DNA from: Thalassospira profundimaris
GTDB lineage: Bacteria > Pseudomonadota > Alphaproteobacteria > Rhodospirillales > Thalassospiraceae
Assembly: GCF_003326675.1 (NCBI RefSeq)
Contig: NZ_JPWF01000013.1
Location: forward strand, 62,001-126,000
Length of the DNA: 64,000 nucleotides
Direction: 5' to 3'
Shown: positions 44,370 to 53,663 of the stretch, one piece after another
Layout of the letters: every line of letters begins with the position of its first letter
Numbering within the stretch: the stretch's first letter is position 1
Notes under the pieces: generated by a model
Told to the model about the DNA's origin: nothing
Seen by the model: the letters and a program-made list of their open reading frames with translations, nothing else
Database searches by the model: none
Translations under genes and position numbers: made by a program

Positions 44370-45074
44370 ATGAGAAGGGCCGACAGACTATTTCGTCTTG
44401 TCCAAATCCTGCGCCGCCGGAAACTGTGCCGGGCATGTGATTTGGCCGAGGAACTTGAAGTTTCCGAACGCACCATTTACCGCGATATTCGCGATCTTGC
44501 GGCATCCGGTGTCCCGGTTGAGGGCGAGGCGGGCGTTGGATATATCCTGCGCGATGGATACGACTTGCCGCCTTTGATGTTTGATGCCGAAGAGATCGAG
44601 GCATTGGTTGTGGCCGCGCGCATGGTGCAAAGCTGGACCGATCCGCAAATGGCCCGCGCCGCAGGCGATGCACTGGTCAAGATCGAGGCGGTCTTGCCCG
44701 AAAAGATGCGCGGACTGATTGGCGGGGTGCCGATTGCGGTCGCCGAAATCGCCCAGGAACCGATTGCGATTTCCATGTCGGATCTTCGACGGGCGATCCG
44801 CGAACGCAATCTGGTGGATCTGGATTACACCGATGCCAAGGGCGATGAAACCCGACGTCGGGTCTGGCCACTCGGTATGCTGTTTTTTGGCAGCACCTGG
44901 TTGCTGGCATGCTGGTGCGAATTGCGCGAAGCGTTCCGTGTTTTCAGGGCCGACCGTATTCGCGGTATGGAAATTTCAACCAGCAAATACCGCCCGGTTC
45001 CGGGCCGTTCATTGCGTGATTATCTGATTTCCGAAGGGGTCGAAGGCGAGATACTTAATGGCATCGGTCGATAA
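44370..45074 (+). CDS. YafY-type transcriptional regulator (HTH_11 + WYL)
   Basis: A 234-residue regulator. N-terminal HTH (RADRLFRLVQILRRRKLCRA, LEVSERTIYRDIRDLAASGVPVEGEAGVGYIL) of the DeoR-like HTH_11 type, then a WYL ligand domain ~135-215 (RERNLVDLDYTDAKGDETRRRVWPLGMLFFGSTWLLACWCELR EAFR in two blocks). WYL domains sense nucleic acids or small ligands. ATG 44370 after AAGGAG. Divergent from the VOC pair, with a 24-bp operator between. The next gene overlaps its end by 17 bases. Confidence 0.88.
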   Translation: MRRADRLFRLVQILRRRKLCRACDLAEELEVSERTIYRDIRDLAASGVPVEGEAGVGYILRDGYDLPPLMFDAEEIEALVVAARMVQSWTDPQMARAAGDALVKIEAVLPEKMRGLIGGVPIAVAEIAQEPIAISMSDLRRAIRERNLVDLDYTDAKGDETRRRVWPLGMLFFGSTWLLACWCELREAFRVFRADRIRGMEISTSKYRPVPGRSLRDYLISEGVEGEILNGIGR

Positions 45075-45450
45075 CGAGTTTGTTCTGACATTTACCGAAC
45101 TTCTGACGCCGCTTGGCAACATTCGGGTGAACCGGATGTTTGGCGCCTTCGGGCTTTATTGTGATGGCGTGTTTTTCGCCATCATTGACGATGAAGTTGC
45201 CTATCTGAAAGGGGATGCGCAGACCCTTGAAGCCTATGAGGAAATGGGGATGGAGCCCTTTGTCGTGCCATCGGGGCGGGCGCAAACATTGTCCTATTAC
45301 GCGGTGCCCGGCGAATGGTTTGATGATGTCGACCAGTTGATGACTTATGCCCATATGGCACTGGGGGCAGCCCATCGGGCACAGGCGGCCAAGGCGGCCA
45401 AGGCGTCAAAAAAGAAACCCGTACGGAAACGGAAGTCTTCCGGGGGGTAG
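45058..45450 (+). CDS. TfoX N-terminal domain family protein
   Basis: A 130-residue protein with a TfoX_N domain at ~8-100 (VNRMFGAFGLYCDGVFFAIIDDEVAYLK is the signature) and a Lys/Ala-rich tail (AAKAAKASKKKPVRKRK) likely to bind nucleic acid. TfoX/Sxy proteins act in competence control in gammaproteobacteria, but single TfoX_N proteins are widespread without that role. Its ATG overlaps the WYL gene by 17 bases, implying co-expression. Confidence 0.82.
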   Translation: MASVDNEFVLTFTELLTPLGNIRVNRMFGAFGLYCDGVFFAIIDDEVAYLKGDAQTLEAYEEMGMEPFVVPSGRAQTLSYYAVPGEWFDDVDQLMTYAHMALGAAHRAQAAKAAKASKKKPVRKRKSSGG

Positions 45451-45618
45451 AATTCAGGGACGGGCTTTCCTGTGTGCGCAAAACGGGAATTGGCTTTGGT
45501 TCTGAAATCACAAAAAGTTTTGTGCGTTTGCAGCAAAATCACCGATCTAGGGATGTTCTCTAATATAAATTCTGTATAGTGTTTCACTATGACAATGAAT
45601 GTATTGGGTTCCTGATCT

Positions 45619-47571
45619 GTGACAGTCGGCAAGTTTGGGCAACGTGTTGCCGATATCTTCAAGATACATACCGAGAAGCCCGAACTGATCCGGGCCCAGG
45701 TTAAGGCGCTGTCACGTCAAATTCCCGTTCTTTACATGCTGCTTCTGGCCAATGCGGTCGCACTTGCCTATACCCATTACGGGGTGGCACCGGACTGGTT
45801 GACGATTTATGCCGTGCTTGTTCTGGCAACTGTTTGTATCGTGCGCGCCATTGCCTGGAGCAGGGCCACTGTTGATATCGATGATTTTGAAGCCTGTGTC
45901 GGGCATTTGCGCCGGATCAGAATTCTTGCCGTAACGGTTGCGGTCCTGTTTACCGCGTGGGCGATCACGATGTTTGATTATGGTGATGCCTATCAACAGG
46001 GGCATGTCGCCTATTTCATATCGATTACGGTTGTTGGCTGTATCTTTTGCCTTGTGAACTTCCCGCCGGCGGCGATGCTGGTGGTGGTTATTGTACTTGG
46101 CACATTCGTGCTTTTCTTCGGGTTCAGTGCGAACGAGGTTTATGTCGCGATTGCGGTGAATATGGCGCTGGTGTCGGTGATGATCATTCAGATAATCCGA
46201 AGCTTTTATGCCAATTTTGCCGGTCTGATTGACAGTCAGCTTGACCTTGAAGAACAGCACAAAACCACCATCGAACTGTCGCGCCAGAACGAGGCGCTGG
46301 CATTGATCGATCCGTTGACCGGGCTTTCGAACCGTCGCGCATTCTTTGCTTTCCTTGAGGATACCGTCAGCAAATCGGTTCCCGGCACGCAGTTTGCGGT
46401 GGCGATGATCGACCTTGACGGGTTCAAGCCGGTCAATGATGTGCATGGCCACCCGGCAGGGGATGAGCTTTTGGTTCTTGCCGGGGAAAGATTGCGCCGC
46501 ATTCTGGGGCCGGAAACATTGCTGGCCCGGTTGGGCGGGGACGAGTTCGGGGTTGTTCTGACCGAACATAGTGATGCGATTGAATTGATTGATTTGGGGC
46601 AGAGCCTGTGTGCGGCACTTAACCGGCCCTTTGCCCTCAGTTCGATTTCAGTACAGGTATCGGCATCCTTGGGATTTGCGACATTTCCGAATGTGGCGCG
46701 CAGTTCGAACGGGTTGTTTGAGCGTGCCGATTTTGCCCTTTATCACGCCAAGAAGAATTGTCCGGGCGAACCTGTTTTGTTTGCAGCCCATCATGAAACA
46801 CTGATCCGCCATGATTCCCAGATCGAGCAAGCCCTGCGCAAGGCCGATCTTTCAAGCGAGCTGACGCTTTTTTACCAACCGGTTTATGATCTTGGCTCTG
46901 GTGAAGTTGTTTCGATGGAAGCGCTGGCGCGCTGGGATAGCGTTTTGATGGGGCGGGTTTCGCCGGGGACATTTTTCCCGGTGGCGGAAAAAACCGGGCA
47001 GGTCAATTTCCTGACGCGGGTGCTGTTTGAAAAGCTTCTGGTCGATATGGCCGACTGGCCTGTGTCGGTTGCGGTTTCCTTCAATCTTTCGGCCCGTGAC
47101 ATCATTTTGTCCGATACCGTCGAATGGTTGATTGATCAGATCAAACTTCACGGCATTGACCCAAGCCGGGTGACCTTCGAGGTCACCGAAACGGCGTTTT
47201 TGCGCGATTTCGCGGCCGCCCGGACCAGCATGCGATATCTGAGAACACACGGGGCACGCATTGCCCTTGATGATTTCGGGATCGGCTATTCCAGTTTGCG
47301 CTATGTCCATGAACTTGAATTTGATGTCCTGAAAGTGGATCGCAGTTTTGTCAAACCGCTGCCGGGGAATGAACGCAGTCAGCGGATTGTCAAAACCGTG
47401 ATTGATATGTGTGCCAATCTTGGCATCGATTGCATTCTGGAAGGCATTGAAACCGATCAGCAACGTGATGTGATCATTGGTCTTGGTGGTCAGTTGATGC
47501 AGGGATATTTCTTTGCCCGCCCGGACCGGGAGCCGCAGCTTGCGCCATTATCCGATATGTTGAAGTCCTGA
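45619..47571 (+). CDS. GGDEF-EAL bifunctional c-di-GMP enzyme, membrane-bound
   Basis: A 650-residue protein. Five or six TM segments lie in the first ~200 residues (no classic MASE motif recognised). GGDEF domain ~230-390: RLGGDEFGVV at 304-313 is intact; no RxxD inhibitory site lies before it. EAL domain ~400-645 with MEALARW (433-439), FNLSARD, EVTETAF, LDDFGIGYSS, KVDRSFV, EGIE and QGYFF all present, so phosphodiesterase activity is likely. Both halves look competent. GTG start at 45619. First of a run of signalling genes. Confidence 0.9.
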   Translation: MTVGKFGQRVADIFKIHTEKPELIRAQVKALSRQIPVLYMLLLANAVALAYTHYGVAPDWLTIYAVLVLATVCIVRAIAWSRATVDIDDFEACVGHLRRIRILAVTVAVLFTAWAITMFDYGDAYQQGHVAYFISITVVGCIFCLVNFPPAAMLVVVIVLGTFVLFFGFSANEVYVAIAVNMALVSVMIIQIIRSFYANFAGLIDSQLDLEEQHKTTIELSRQNEALALIDPLTGLSNRRAFFAFLEDTVSKSVPGTQFAVAMIDLDGFKPVNDVHGHPAGDELLVLAGERLRRILGPETLLARLGGDEFGVVLTEHSDAIELIDLGQSLCAALNRPFALSSISVQVSASLGFATFPNVARSSNGLFERADFALYHAKKNCPGEPVLFAAHHETLIRHDSQIEQALRKADLSSELTLFYQPVYDLGSGEVVSMEALARWDSVLMGRVSPGTFFPVAEKTGQVNFLTRVLFEKLLVDMADWPVSVAVSFNLSARDIILSDTVEWLIDQIKLHGIDPSRVTFEVTETAFLRDFAAARTSMRYLRTHGARIALDDFGIGYSSLRYVHELEFDVLKVDRSFVKPLPGNERSQRIVKTVIDMCANLGIDCILEGIETDQQRDVIIGLGGQLMQGYFFARPDREPQLAPLSDMLKS

Positions 47572-47709
47572 AATCCCGATTGGATGGACAAAGCGCGAAT
47601 CGGTTAATCTTCCCGCAACCAGATGGCGTTACCCTGTGGGACGCGGGATACCAAAATCAGTCAGAACTGATGGCCGGTCCCGATTTTGACGGGAACGGGG
47701 CATCTGGCA

Positions 47710-48321
47710 ATGTCGTCTCAGACACAGGTTTCACAGTTATCTGACATCGCATTCAAAGGCGAGATTGATCTTGCCCCGGAAATTCGGGGGCGGTTGCGCC
47801 GTCTGATTGACGATCTGCCAAGTCAGCCATCCCGCCTGCGTGTTCTTGGGCATGTGCTTCTTGATCTTGGACTGAACGAATTGGCCCTGAATGCGTTCGG
47901 GCGTGCCTTGTTGCTTGATGATCTTGACCCTTCGACCCATCTTGGCCTGACGCGGGTCTATATCCAGACCGGGCAACGCGATATCGGGCTGGAACATCTT
48001 GAACTTGCCATCAGCCTGCGCCCCGACGCCCGTGAATTGCGGGTGCTTGCCGCCGATCTTCTGGGCTGTCGTGACAAGATGCGCGCCCTTGATCAGTTGG
48101 GCAAAGTTCTTGCCGCTGAACCCGATCATTCCGGTGCGCGCAAGGGGCTTGCCAATCTGGTGCGCAATGTGATTGTCGGGCGTCTGCAAGCCAAGCGCGA
48201 GATCGTTATCCGTGACCGTCCGGAAACTGTTGTCGATCATTCCCAGTTCGTCTGGGGGGATGCGGAACCGTTTGCCGATCTGGTTAAATCACGGGTCGGA
48301 CGGGCGCGCTACGTTTCCTAA
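47710..48321 (+). CDS. Tetratricopeptide repeat protein
   Basis: A 203-residue soluble protein from ATG 47710. At least three TPR-like helical pairs lie between ~35 and 150 (LRVLGHVLLDLGLNELALNAFGRALLLDD, then THLGLTRVYIQTGQRDIGLEHLELAISLRPDA in the next unit). The C-terminus is basic. TPRs bind partner proteins. It converges with the partner-switch operon on the other strand, 20 bases apart, and follows the GGDEF-EAL gene by 138 bases, so it may belong to the same pathway. Confidence 0.75.
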   Translation: MSSQTQVSQLSDIAFKGEIDLAPEIRGRLRRLIDDLPSQPSRLRVLGHVLLDLGLNELALNAFGRALLLDDLDPSTHLGLTRVYIQTGQRDIGLEHLELAISLRPDARELRVLAADLLGCRDKMRALDQLGKVLAAEPDHSGARKGLANLVRNVIVGRLQAKREIVIRDRPETVVDHSQFVWGDAEPFADLVKSRVGRARYVS

Positions 48322-48341
48322 ATACCGGTAAACAGCCGTTC

Positions 48342-50405
48342 CTAGATCGCACAGGGTATCGGTGTTGATTGCAGGGATATGATCGTGAAATCGTCCGACA
48401 GTTTGGCCGGGGCACGGTCCATGAACTGATCGGCGATCTGTGCGGCAAGGTCAATTTCCCGTTGGCTTTCCATGATGGTTTCACGCAACATCGAAAGTAG
48501 CTTTTCCTCGCTCAGGAACTGGCCGTCATCAAGGGTGGTTTCAATCAGGGCATCACTATAAAGCAAAAGGAAGTTAGCCCCGGTAAAGGGAACTTCGCGG
48601 GTTTCATAGCGGGCATTGCGAATAACCCCCAGCGGCACGCCTGATCCGTCAAGATAACGCGCCTGACCGGTCAGGCTGTTGCCCAAAACCGGGGAGGTGC
48701 AGGCGGCACTGGCATAACGGAATGTGTTGTGAACCCGATCAATGATCCCGTACAGCATGGTCGCATATTGTCCGACCGGCAGAAGCCCCTTGAGGTGACG
48801 GTTCAGACCTTCAAGATATTCAGCGGGGTCGCGGTCCTGCAATTGATCAGACCAGATCAGGGAATGCAGGCGGAATGTATTGAGTGCCGCACCCAGCCCG
48901 TGACCGGCAAAGTCAACGATGTAAACACCAAGGCGGTGCTCATCAATTGGCACCAAGCCCCACATATCCCCGCCCAGTTCGGATGACATCTGGAAGGTGG
49001 CACTGATCCGTAATCCGTAATCAAGCCCCGTCCCGCGATAGTTTTCCGGCGTCGGGTTCAGGTTTTCCTGCATATCGCGGGCAAGGGTCAATTCGGAACG
49101 GGTGCGTTCCTGATAGGCCTGTAACTGTTTGACCAGAAGCCGGTTTTCCAGATGGATTTTGGTGCGCGCGATCAGTTCCGCCTTGTTAAGCGGTTTCAGG
49201 ATCAGGTCGGTTGCGCCATCATCAAAAATCCGGGTGCGGCCTTCGTTTTCTTCAAGGGCGGTCTGGGCAATGATCGGAGTTTTGGCAAAATCCGGATTGG
49301 CACGAAGCGCCTTGCACACGCCATAGCCGTCAAGCTTGGGCATGATGATATCAAGAATGATCAGATCGGGATCATGTTTGACGGCCTGTTCGATGGCGTC
49401 TTCGCCGTCCTTGGCAAAGACAAGATTGGTAAAGCCATCCGCCCGCAGATAGGACGCGATGATTTCACGCGATAGCATGGTGTCATCGGCAATCAGGATC
49501 GTCGCATTATATGCGTTGCGAATGTCGGCATCGGCAACCTGATGATGCTGATCCCCCAGATTGGGGCTGAAACTGTCGGTTACCGGGATCAGATCATTTG
49601 CGTCCTGAACAAATTCAAGTTCAATCGTGCGGCCCTCGCGGGCGAAATTCACGGAATGGCAGAGACTTCTGATCAGGGGCAAGCCACGGCCAAATGTTGT
49701 TTTGCGACCGGAAACCGTGGTGGGACAGGTGTCCTTGGGCGGGGTAAAGCCCTTGCCCTGGTCATTGATGGTGATGATGATCCGGCCATTCTTGCGCCGT
49801 CTGGCCGTTAGAAGAATGACGCGTGCACCATGTTTGGTGGAGGCAAGTCGGCGTCTGGTTTCCTCGCCCAGTTCGGTAAAACCGTCCATGGTTAAATGGC
49901 CGCTGGTATCAAGTTCCAGATTGCCGTGAATAAGCGAGTTGGCAAAGGCTTCCTGCACCGCCATTTCGACCGTTGCAGCGATCTTTTCACCGATCAGTCC
50001 GCGATGTCGAAGGGCGGTAACGAATTTGCGGGCAACGGGCAGATAATAGGCACTGCGGGTCGACAGGCACACCGTCAGTGCGTTCTTGCGGTCAGTCGTA
50101 TCGGAGATCAGCGGGGCCAGATCGGCAAAATCAATCTCGGAGGAACATTCAATAAAGGTTTCGCAATTAAGACGGGTCAATCCCCCGAGCCATTCCCGAC
50201 CGGAATCGGTTGGAAGCAGGCAGGCAGAAAAATAGCTGCCATGTGGCAGGTCTTCCGGCGTTTGGGCAACGGCATTTTGTAGCGAAACGCTTTGGGGGGA
50301 TTCCCAGATCGCACCACTGGCAAGCAAGGCATCGATGTCGGTCTGCACAATCGATTGTGCAACGGCAATCGTATGGTTAATGCGGCTTTCCTTGCCAGGG
50401 GCCAT
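48342..50405 (-). CDS. Partner-switch regulator: HATPase (RsbW-like), REC, PP2C/SpoIIE phosphatase
   Basis: A 687-residue fusion. N-terminal ~105 residues are unassigned. HATPase ~120-265 of the anti-sigma kinase type: EAFANSLIHGN (152-162), NDQGKGF (214-220), GRGLPLI (239-245). REC ~300-420 with DD near 307 and phospho-acceptor Asp352 in LDIIMPKLDG. PP2C/SpoIIE ~430-680 with ELGGDMWG (476-483) and VDFAGHGLGAAL (498-509) metal residues. It could phosphorylate and dephosphorylate the STAS protein encoded 2 bases upstream, switched by phosphorylation of Asp352. Resembles Pseudomonas HsbR in parts but with a different domain order. Confidence 0.88.
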   Translation of the reverse strand: MAPGKESRINHTIAVAQSIVQTDIDALLASGAIWESPQSVSLQNAVAQTPEDLPHGSYFSACLLPTDSGREWLGGLTRLNCETFIECSSEIDFADLAPLISDTTDRKNALTVCLSTRSAYYLPVARKFVTALRHRGLIGEKIAATVEMAVQEAFANSLIHGNLELDTSGHLTMDGFTELGEETRRRLASTKHGARVILLTARRRKNGRIIITINDQGKGFTPPKDTCPTTVSGRKTTFGRGLPLIRSLCHSVNFAREGRTIELEFVQDANDLIPVTDSFSPNLGDQHHQVADADIRNAYNATILIADDTMLSREIIASYLRADGFTNLVFAKDGEDAIEQAVKHDPDLIILDIIMPKLDGYGVCKALRANPDFAKTPIIAQTALEENEGRTRIFDDGATDLILKPLNKAELIARTKIHLENRLLVKQLQAYQERTRSELTLARDMQENLNPTPENYRGTGLDYGLRISATFQMSSELGGDMWGLVPIDEHRLGVYIVDFAGHGLGAALNTFRLHSLIWSDQLQDRDPAEYLEGLNRHLKGLLPVGQYATMLYGIIDRVHNTFRYASAACTSPVLGNSLTGQARYLDGSGVPLGVIRNARYETREVPFTGANFLLLYSDALIETTLDDGQFLSEEKLLSMLRETIMESQREIDLAAQIADQFMDRAPAKLSDDFTIISLQSTPIPCAI

Positions 50406-50407
50406 TT

Positions 50408-50713
50408 TCAGTTTTCCAGTGTGAACAGAGTGTCAAAGCGGGCAACTTCAAGCATGCGTTTGACCTGACCCTGTGCGCCGCGAATAATCACAGCCATATT
50501 GGTTTTTTCACCCTCGTCACGGGCAAGCAGGAGCATGCCGAGCCCCGCTGAATCAATGAATTCCACGCCGGACAGATCCAGAACGCAGGAGCTTGATTCA
50601 TGGCTTCGGATCTCTTCGATCAATTTGCGAAAACTGGAATGATCCCCAAATGTAAAACGACCGTTGAGTTGAACTGTGGTGGTCCCATTGGCGGATTCTG
50701 TATTGTAGTTCAA
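50408..50713 (-). CDS. STAS domain anti-sigma factor antagonist
   Basis: A 101-residue single STAS domain. FIDSAGLGML carries the phospho-acceptor Ser55. TTG start at 50713, decided by AGGAG just before it and by the full-length domain. The stop is 2 bases before the partner-switch protein gene, so the two are coupled; that protein has both the kinase and phosphatase needed to toggle Ser55. The downstream target (sigma factor or cyclase) is not identified. Confidence 0.9.
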   Translation of the reverse strand: MNYNTESANGTTTVQLNGRFTFGDHSSFRKLIEEIRSHESSSCVLDLSGVEFIDSAGLGMLLLARDEGEKTNMAVIIRGAQGQVKRMLEVARFDTLFTLEN

Positions 50714-50869
50714 AGTTGGTACTCCTGACGGCGGGTAACGTCGTAAAAACTATGCCTTTTTAAACCTTACTTTGATTGTGTATGCTTTAGAAGGCCACTG
50801 CAAGAATGTTAACCGCTGTGACGATCACAGCGCGATCAGTATGCTGGGCTTTAGTGGCTATATCGGGAC

Positions 50870-52510
50870 ATGAAGCAAAAAATGCCAGAGCAGGCACGCA
50901 TTGTAATTGTAGAGGATACATTATCGCTTGCGCGGGTGTATCAGGATTATCTGCGCGCTGACGGCTACCTTGTTGATCATGTGGTTACCGGTGCCGATGC
51001 GATTGATCGGCTGCGCCAGAACCCGCCAGACGCGATGATCCTTGATCTTGTTTTGCCCGATATGGATGGCCGTGACGTTCTTCGCCGTGCGGCCCATGTT
51101 TGTCCGGACTGCAAGATTGTGGTGATCACGGCCCACGGATCGGTCAATGTCGCTGTCGAGGCCATGCGCGAAGGTGCCTGGGATTTCCTGTTAAAGCCGT
51201 TCACCGCCGATAAATTGCGCGAAACCGTCAGCAAGGCATTGGCGGGTGCGCCATCCAGTTCCAATCGCGCAGGCCTGATGCCCGGCGGGGCCGATAGTGA
51301 CGAAATGTATTTCGACATTATCGGCGGTTCGGAAAATATGCGCGATATTTATCGCATCATCGAGAATGCCGCGCCAAGTCGGGCCACTGTTTTTATCACC
51401 GGGGAGTCCGGTACCGGCAAGGAATTGGCCGCCGAAGCCATCCATCAACGTTCGGAACGGGCGAAGGAACCGTTTATTCCGCTGAACTGCGGGGCGATTC
51501 CAAAAGACCTGATGGAAAGCGAGATTTTCGGTCACGTCAAAGGGGCCTTTACCGGGGCGGTATCCGACCGTGAAGGTGCCGCACACCGGGCCGAGGGCGG
51601 CACGCTGTTTCTTGATGAAATCTGCGAGATGGATCTTGATCTTCAGACCAAGCTTCTGCGGTTCATTCAGACCGGTACGTTTCAGAAAGTCGGTGGCAGT
51701 TCACTTGAAACGGTTGATGTCCGGTTTGTCTGCGCGACCAACCGTGACCCGCTTGAAGAAGTGCGCGCCGGACGGTTCCGCGAAGATCTTTATTACCGCC
51801 TGCATGTTATTCCGCTGCATATGCCGCCCTTGCGCGAACGCGATAATGACATCCTGCAAATCGCGAATTTCTATCTGCAACGCTATAACCGGGAAGAAGG
51901 CCGCGATTTCGAACGGTTCAGTCCGGAAGTTTCGGCATTGTTTGCGCGCTATACCTGGCCGGGAAATATCCGCCAGCTACAAAACATCATCCGCAATATT
52001 GTTGTTCTGAATAACGGCACCGAGGTCACGCTTTCGATGGTGCCGCGTCCGGTCAATAGCGGGACAGAGGACGATCAGTTCGGTTCGGCGACCATCGAAG
52101 CGCCGCCGCCCCATCCTGTGGTTTCGCGCGAGGCCGGTGGTGCCGGTCGCCTGTGGGAAGGGGACCCCGAAGCGCTGGCATTTTTGGCCGGTGCCCGCCA
52201 GATGCGCAAGGTCGTCGAAAACCACCAGACGGAAAAGAGCAACCAGTTGGTCGGTGTCGGTCTGGCTTCGAATGATCGAGCGGGAATGAATGCCAATGGA
52301 TTGAGTGGCGCTGGTTTGAGTGCCGGTGGGCTGAGTGGTGGCGGGTTGGGATATTCCGATATCCGGCCATTGTGGCAGGTCGAAAAGCAGGCAATTGAAG
52401 AGGCCATCGAACGATGCGGCGGATCAATCCCGCGTGCGGCAGATGCCCTTGGCGTCAGTCCGTCAACGATTTACCGCAAGAAGCAGTCCTGGGAAGATAA
52501 CGGGCTGTAA
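50870..52510 (+). CDS. Sigma-54-dependent response regulator, LuxO/NtrC-like
   Basis: A 546-residue activator. REC 8-125 with phospho-acceptor Asp59 ([10 protein letters not shown]); AAA+ ~148-385 with GESGTGKE (178-185), GAFTGA (225-230, sigma-54 contact) and GGTLFLDE (243-250); Fis-type HTH ~505-540 ([22 protein letters not shown]). Between them is an unusually long linker with Gly/Leu/Ser repeats ([19 protein letters not shown]). The REC/AAA pair reads like LuxO. Divergent from the STAS operon over 156 bases. No histidine kinase is adjacent; the hybrid kinase with Hpt at 54659 is a possible partner. Confidence 0.88.
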   Translation: MKQKMPEQARIVIVEDTLSLARVYQDYLRADGYLVDHVVTGADAIDRLRQNPPDAMILDLVLPDMDGRDVLRRAAHVCPDCKIVVITAHGSVNVAVEAMREGAWDFLLKPFTADKLRETVSKALAGAPSSSNRAGLMPGGADSDEMYFDIIGGSENMRDIYRIIENAAPSRATVFITGESGTGKELAAEAIHQRSERAKEPFIPLNCGAIPKDLMESEIFGHVKGAFTGAVSDREGAAHRAEGGTLFLDEICEMDLDLQTKLLRFIQTGTFQKVGGSSLETVDVRFVCATNRDPLEEVRAGRFREDLYYRLHVIPLHMPPLRERDNDILQIANFYLQRYNREEGRDFERFSPEVSALFARYTWPGNIRQLQNIIRNIVVLNNGTEVTLSMVPRPVNSGTEDDQFGSATIEAPPPHPVVSREAGGAGRLWEGDPEALAFLAGARQMRKVVENHQTEKSNQLVGVGLASNDRAGMNANGLSGAGLSAGGLSGGGLGYSDIRPLWQVEKQAIEEAIERCGGSIPRAADALGVSPSTIYRKKQSWEDNGL

Positions 52511-52530
52511 AGCGGGGCCTACGCCAGGGA

Positions 52531-53607
52531 TCACCATTGATCGAGTGCGGTTTCAATGCGTTGCCAATCGGTCGTGGTCCCCGGAAAGCCAAAGCGGACC
52601 TTGGTGATATCATGATCAAACAATCGGACCAGAATGCCGTGCCGTGCAAGGTGGTCGGCCAATTGTGCGCAATCCGTGCCGTCGTAATAGCGAAACAGGT
52701 CGGTTGTTCCTGATCGGGTCAGGGACGTCTTTGCGGCGATCAGATCATCAAGACGGTTGCCGTCCGCAGCGAGGCGCTGGCGGGTTTCGGTCTGCCAGGA
52801 TGTATCGGAAAAAGCACGGGTCGCAATTTCGATGGTTGGGCCGGGAATGGCCCAGGGGCCGATGCGGTCAGACAGGTCGGTTGCAAGGTTTGGTGCCGTG
52901 ACAAGGCAGCCCAAACGCACACCTGCCAATCCGAAAAACTTGCCAAAGGACCGCAGGATCAAGGTCCGGGGCAGGCGATAAATCATCGGACATACCGAAA
53001 AGCCCGGCTGACAATCCATAAATGCCTCGTCAACGATGAGCCAGCTGTCGGCTTGTTCGGCAAGGGCTGCCAGTTCGGCAATGTCGTCTGGTGGCAATAT
53101 CCCGCCGTCGGGATTGTTCGGGTTCACGATCACCACAACCGTGCCGGGGGTAGCCGTTGCAAGGATGTCACGGGCGCGTGCTTTGCGGTTATCCGCGGCG
53201 GTTTCATGAAGTTCACAATCATGTCCCGCCCGCTGCCAGCAACGGGCATGTTCGCCATAGGTCGGGCCCATGATATGGATACCGGACAGTTCGGCATGAT
53301 CGGGTAGCCAATACGGAATGGTCTGAATCAGGGCCTGCGTTCCCGGGGCGGCGACCAGATATTGCGTATCCGGCACACCGTAATATTTGCAAGCAGCGTG
53401 TTTTAGGCCATCAAGTTCGGAACTCAGAGGCAGGCGTTGCCAATGGGCGGTGGCGATTTCTGCAACCGGATAGGCGACGGGATTGATCCCGGTCGACAGA
53501 TCAAGCCATCTGTGCGCGGGAATGCCATATTTGCGGGCGGCTGCATCAATCGCCCCACCATGATTGATCGGGGATGCCGGGGATGGTTGATTGATGCGAG
53601 AAGCCAT
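52531..53607 (-). CDS. cobC: Threonine-phosphate decarboxylase / CobC-type aminotransferase (cobalamin synthesis)
   Basis: A 358-residue PLP enzyme of the HisC-like class II aminotransferases. NHGGAIDAAARKYGIP and DLSTGINPVAYP at the N-terminus are diagnostic of CobC/CobD; the PLP Lys lies in RSFGKFFGLAGVRLG and NPNNPDGG binds the cofactor. It decarboxylates L-threonine phosphate to aminopropanol phosphate for the B12 nucleotide loop. ATG 53607 over a TTG four codons upstream. No other cob gene or cobalamin riboswitch is near, an isolated location for a pathway gene. Named cobC here; cobD in Salmonella. Confidence 0.85.
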   Translation of the reverse strand: MASRINQPSPASPINHGGAIDAAARKYGIPAHRWLDLSTGINPVAYPVAEIATAHWQRLPLSSELDGLKHAACKYYGVPDTQYLVAAPGTQALIQTIPYWLPDHAELSGIHIMGPTYGEHARCWQRAGHDCELHETAADNRKARARDILATATPGTVVVIVNPNNPDGGILPPDDIAELAALAEQADSWLIVDEAFMDCQPGFSVCPMIYRLPRTLILRSFGKFFGLAGVRLGCLVTAPNLATDLSDRIGPWAIPGPTIEIATRAFSDTSWQTETRQRLAADGNRLDDLIAAKTSLTRSGTTDLFRYYDGTDCAQLADHLARHGILVRLFDHDITKVRFGFPGTTTDWQRIETALDQW

Positions 53608-53663
53608 TGAAAGTACCAAGCCTGTTTTTAGCGCCGAAAGGCGAATTTTAAGGACGTTTTGCC

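Noticed and set aside
43808..44476. Extended start for the second VOC protein
   Set aside because: The extension runs through the operator and into the WYL gene and is Arg/Ser-rich; the internal ATG at 44245 has a good ribosome site.
52531..53607. Possible cobalamin operon
   Set aside because: Only one cob gene is present; its neighbours are regulators and an oxygenase.
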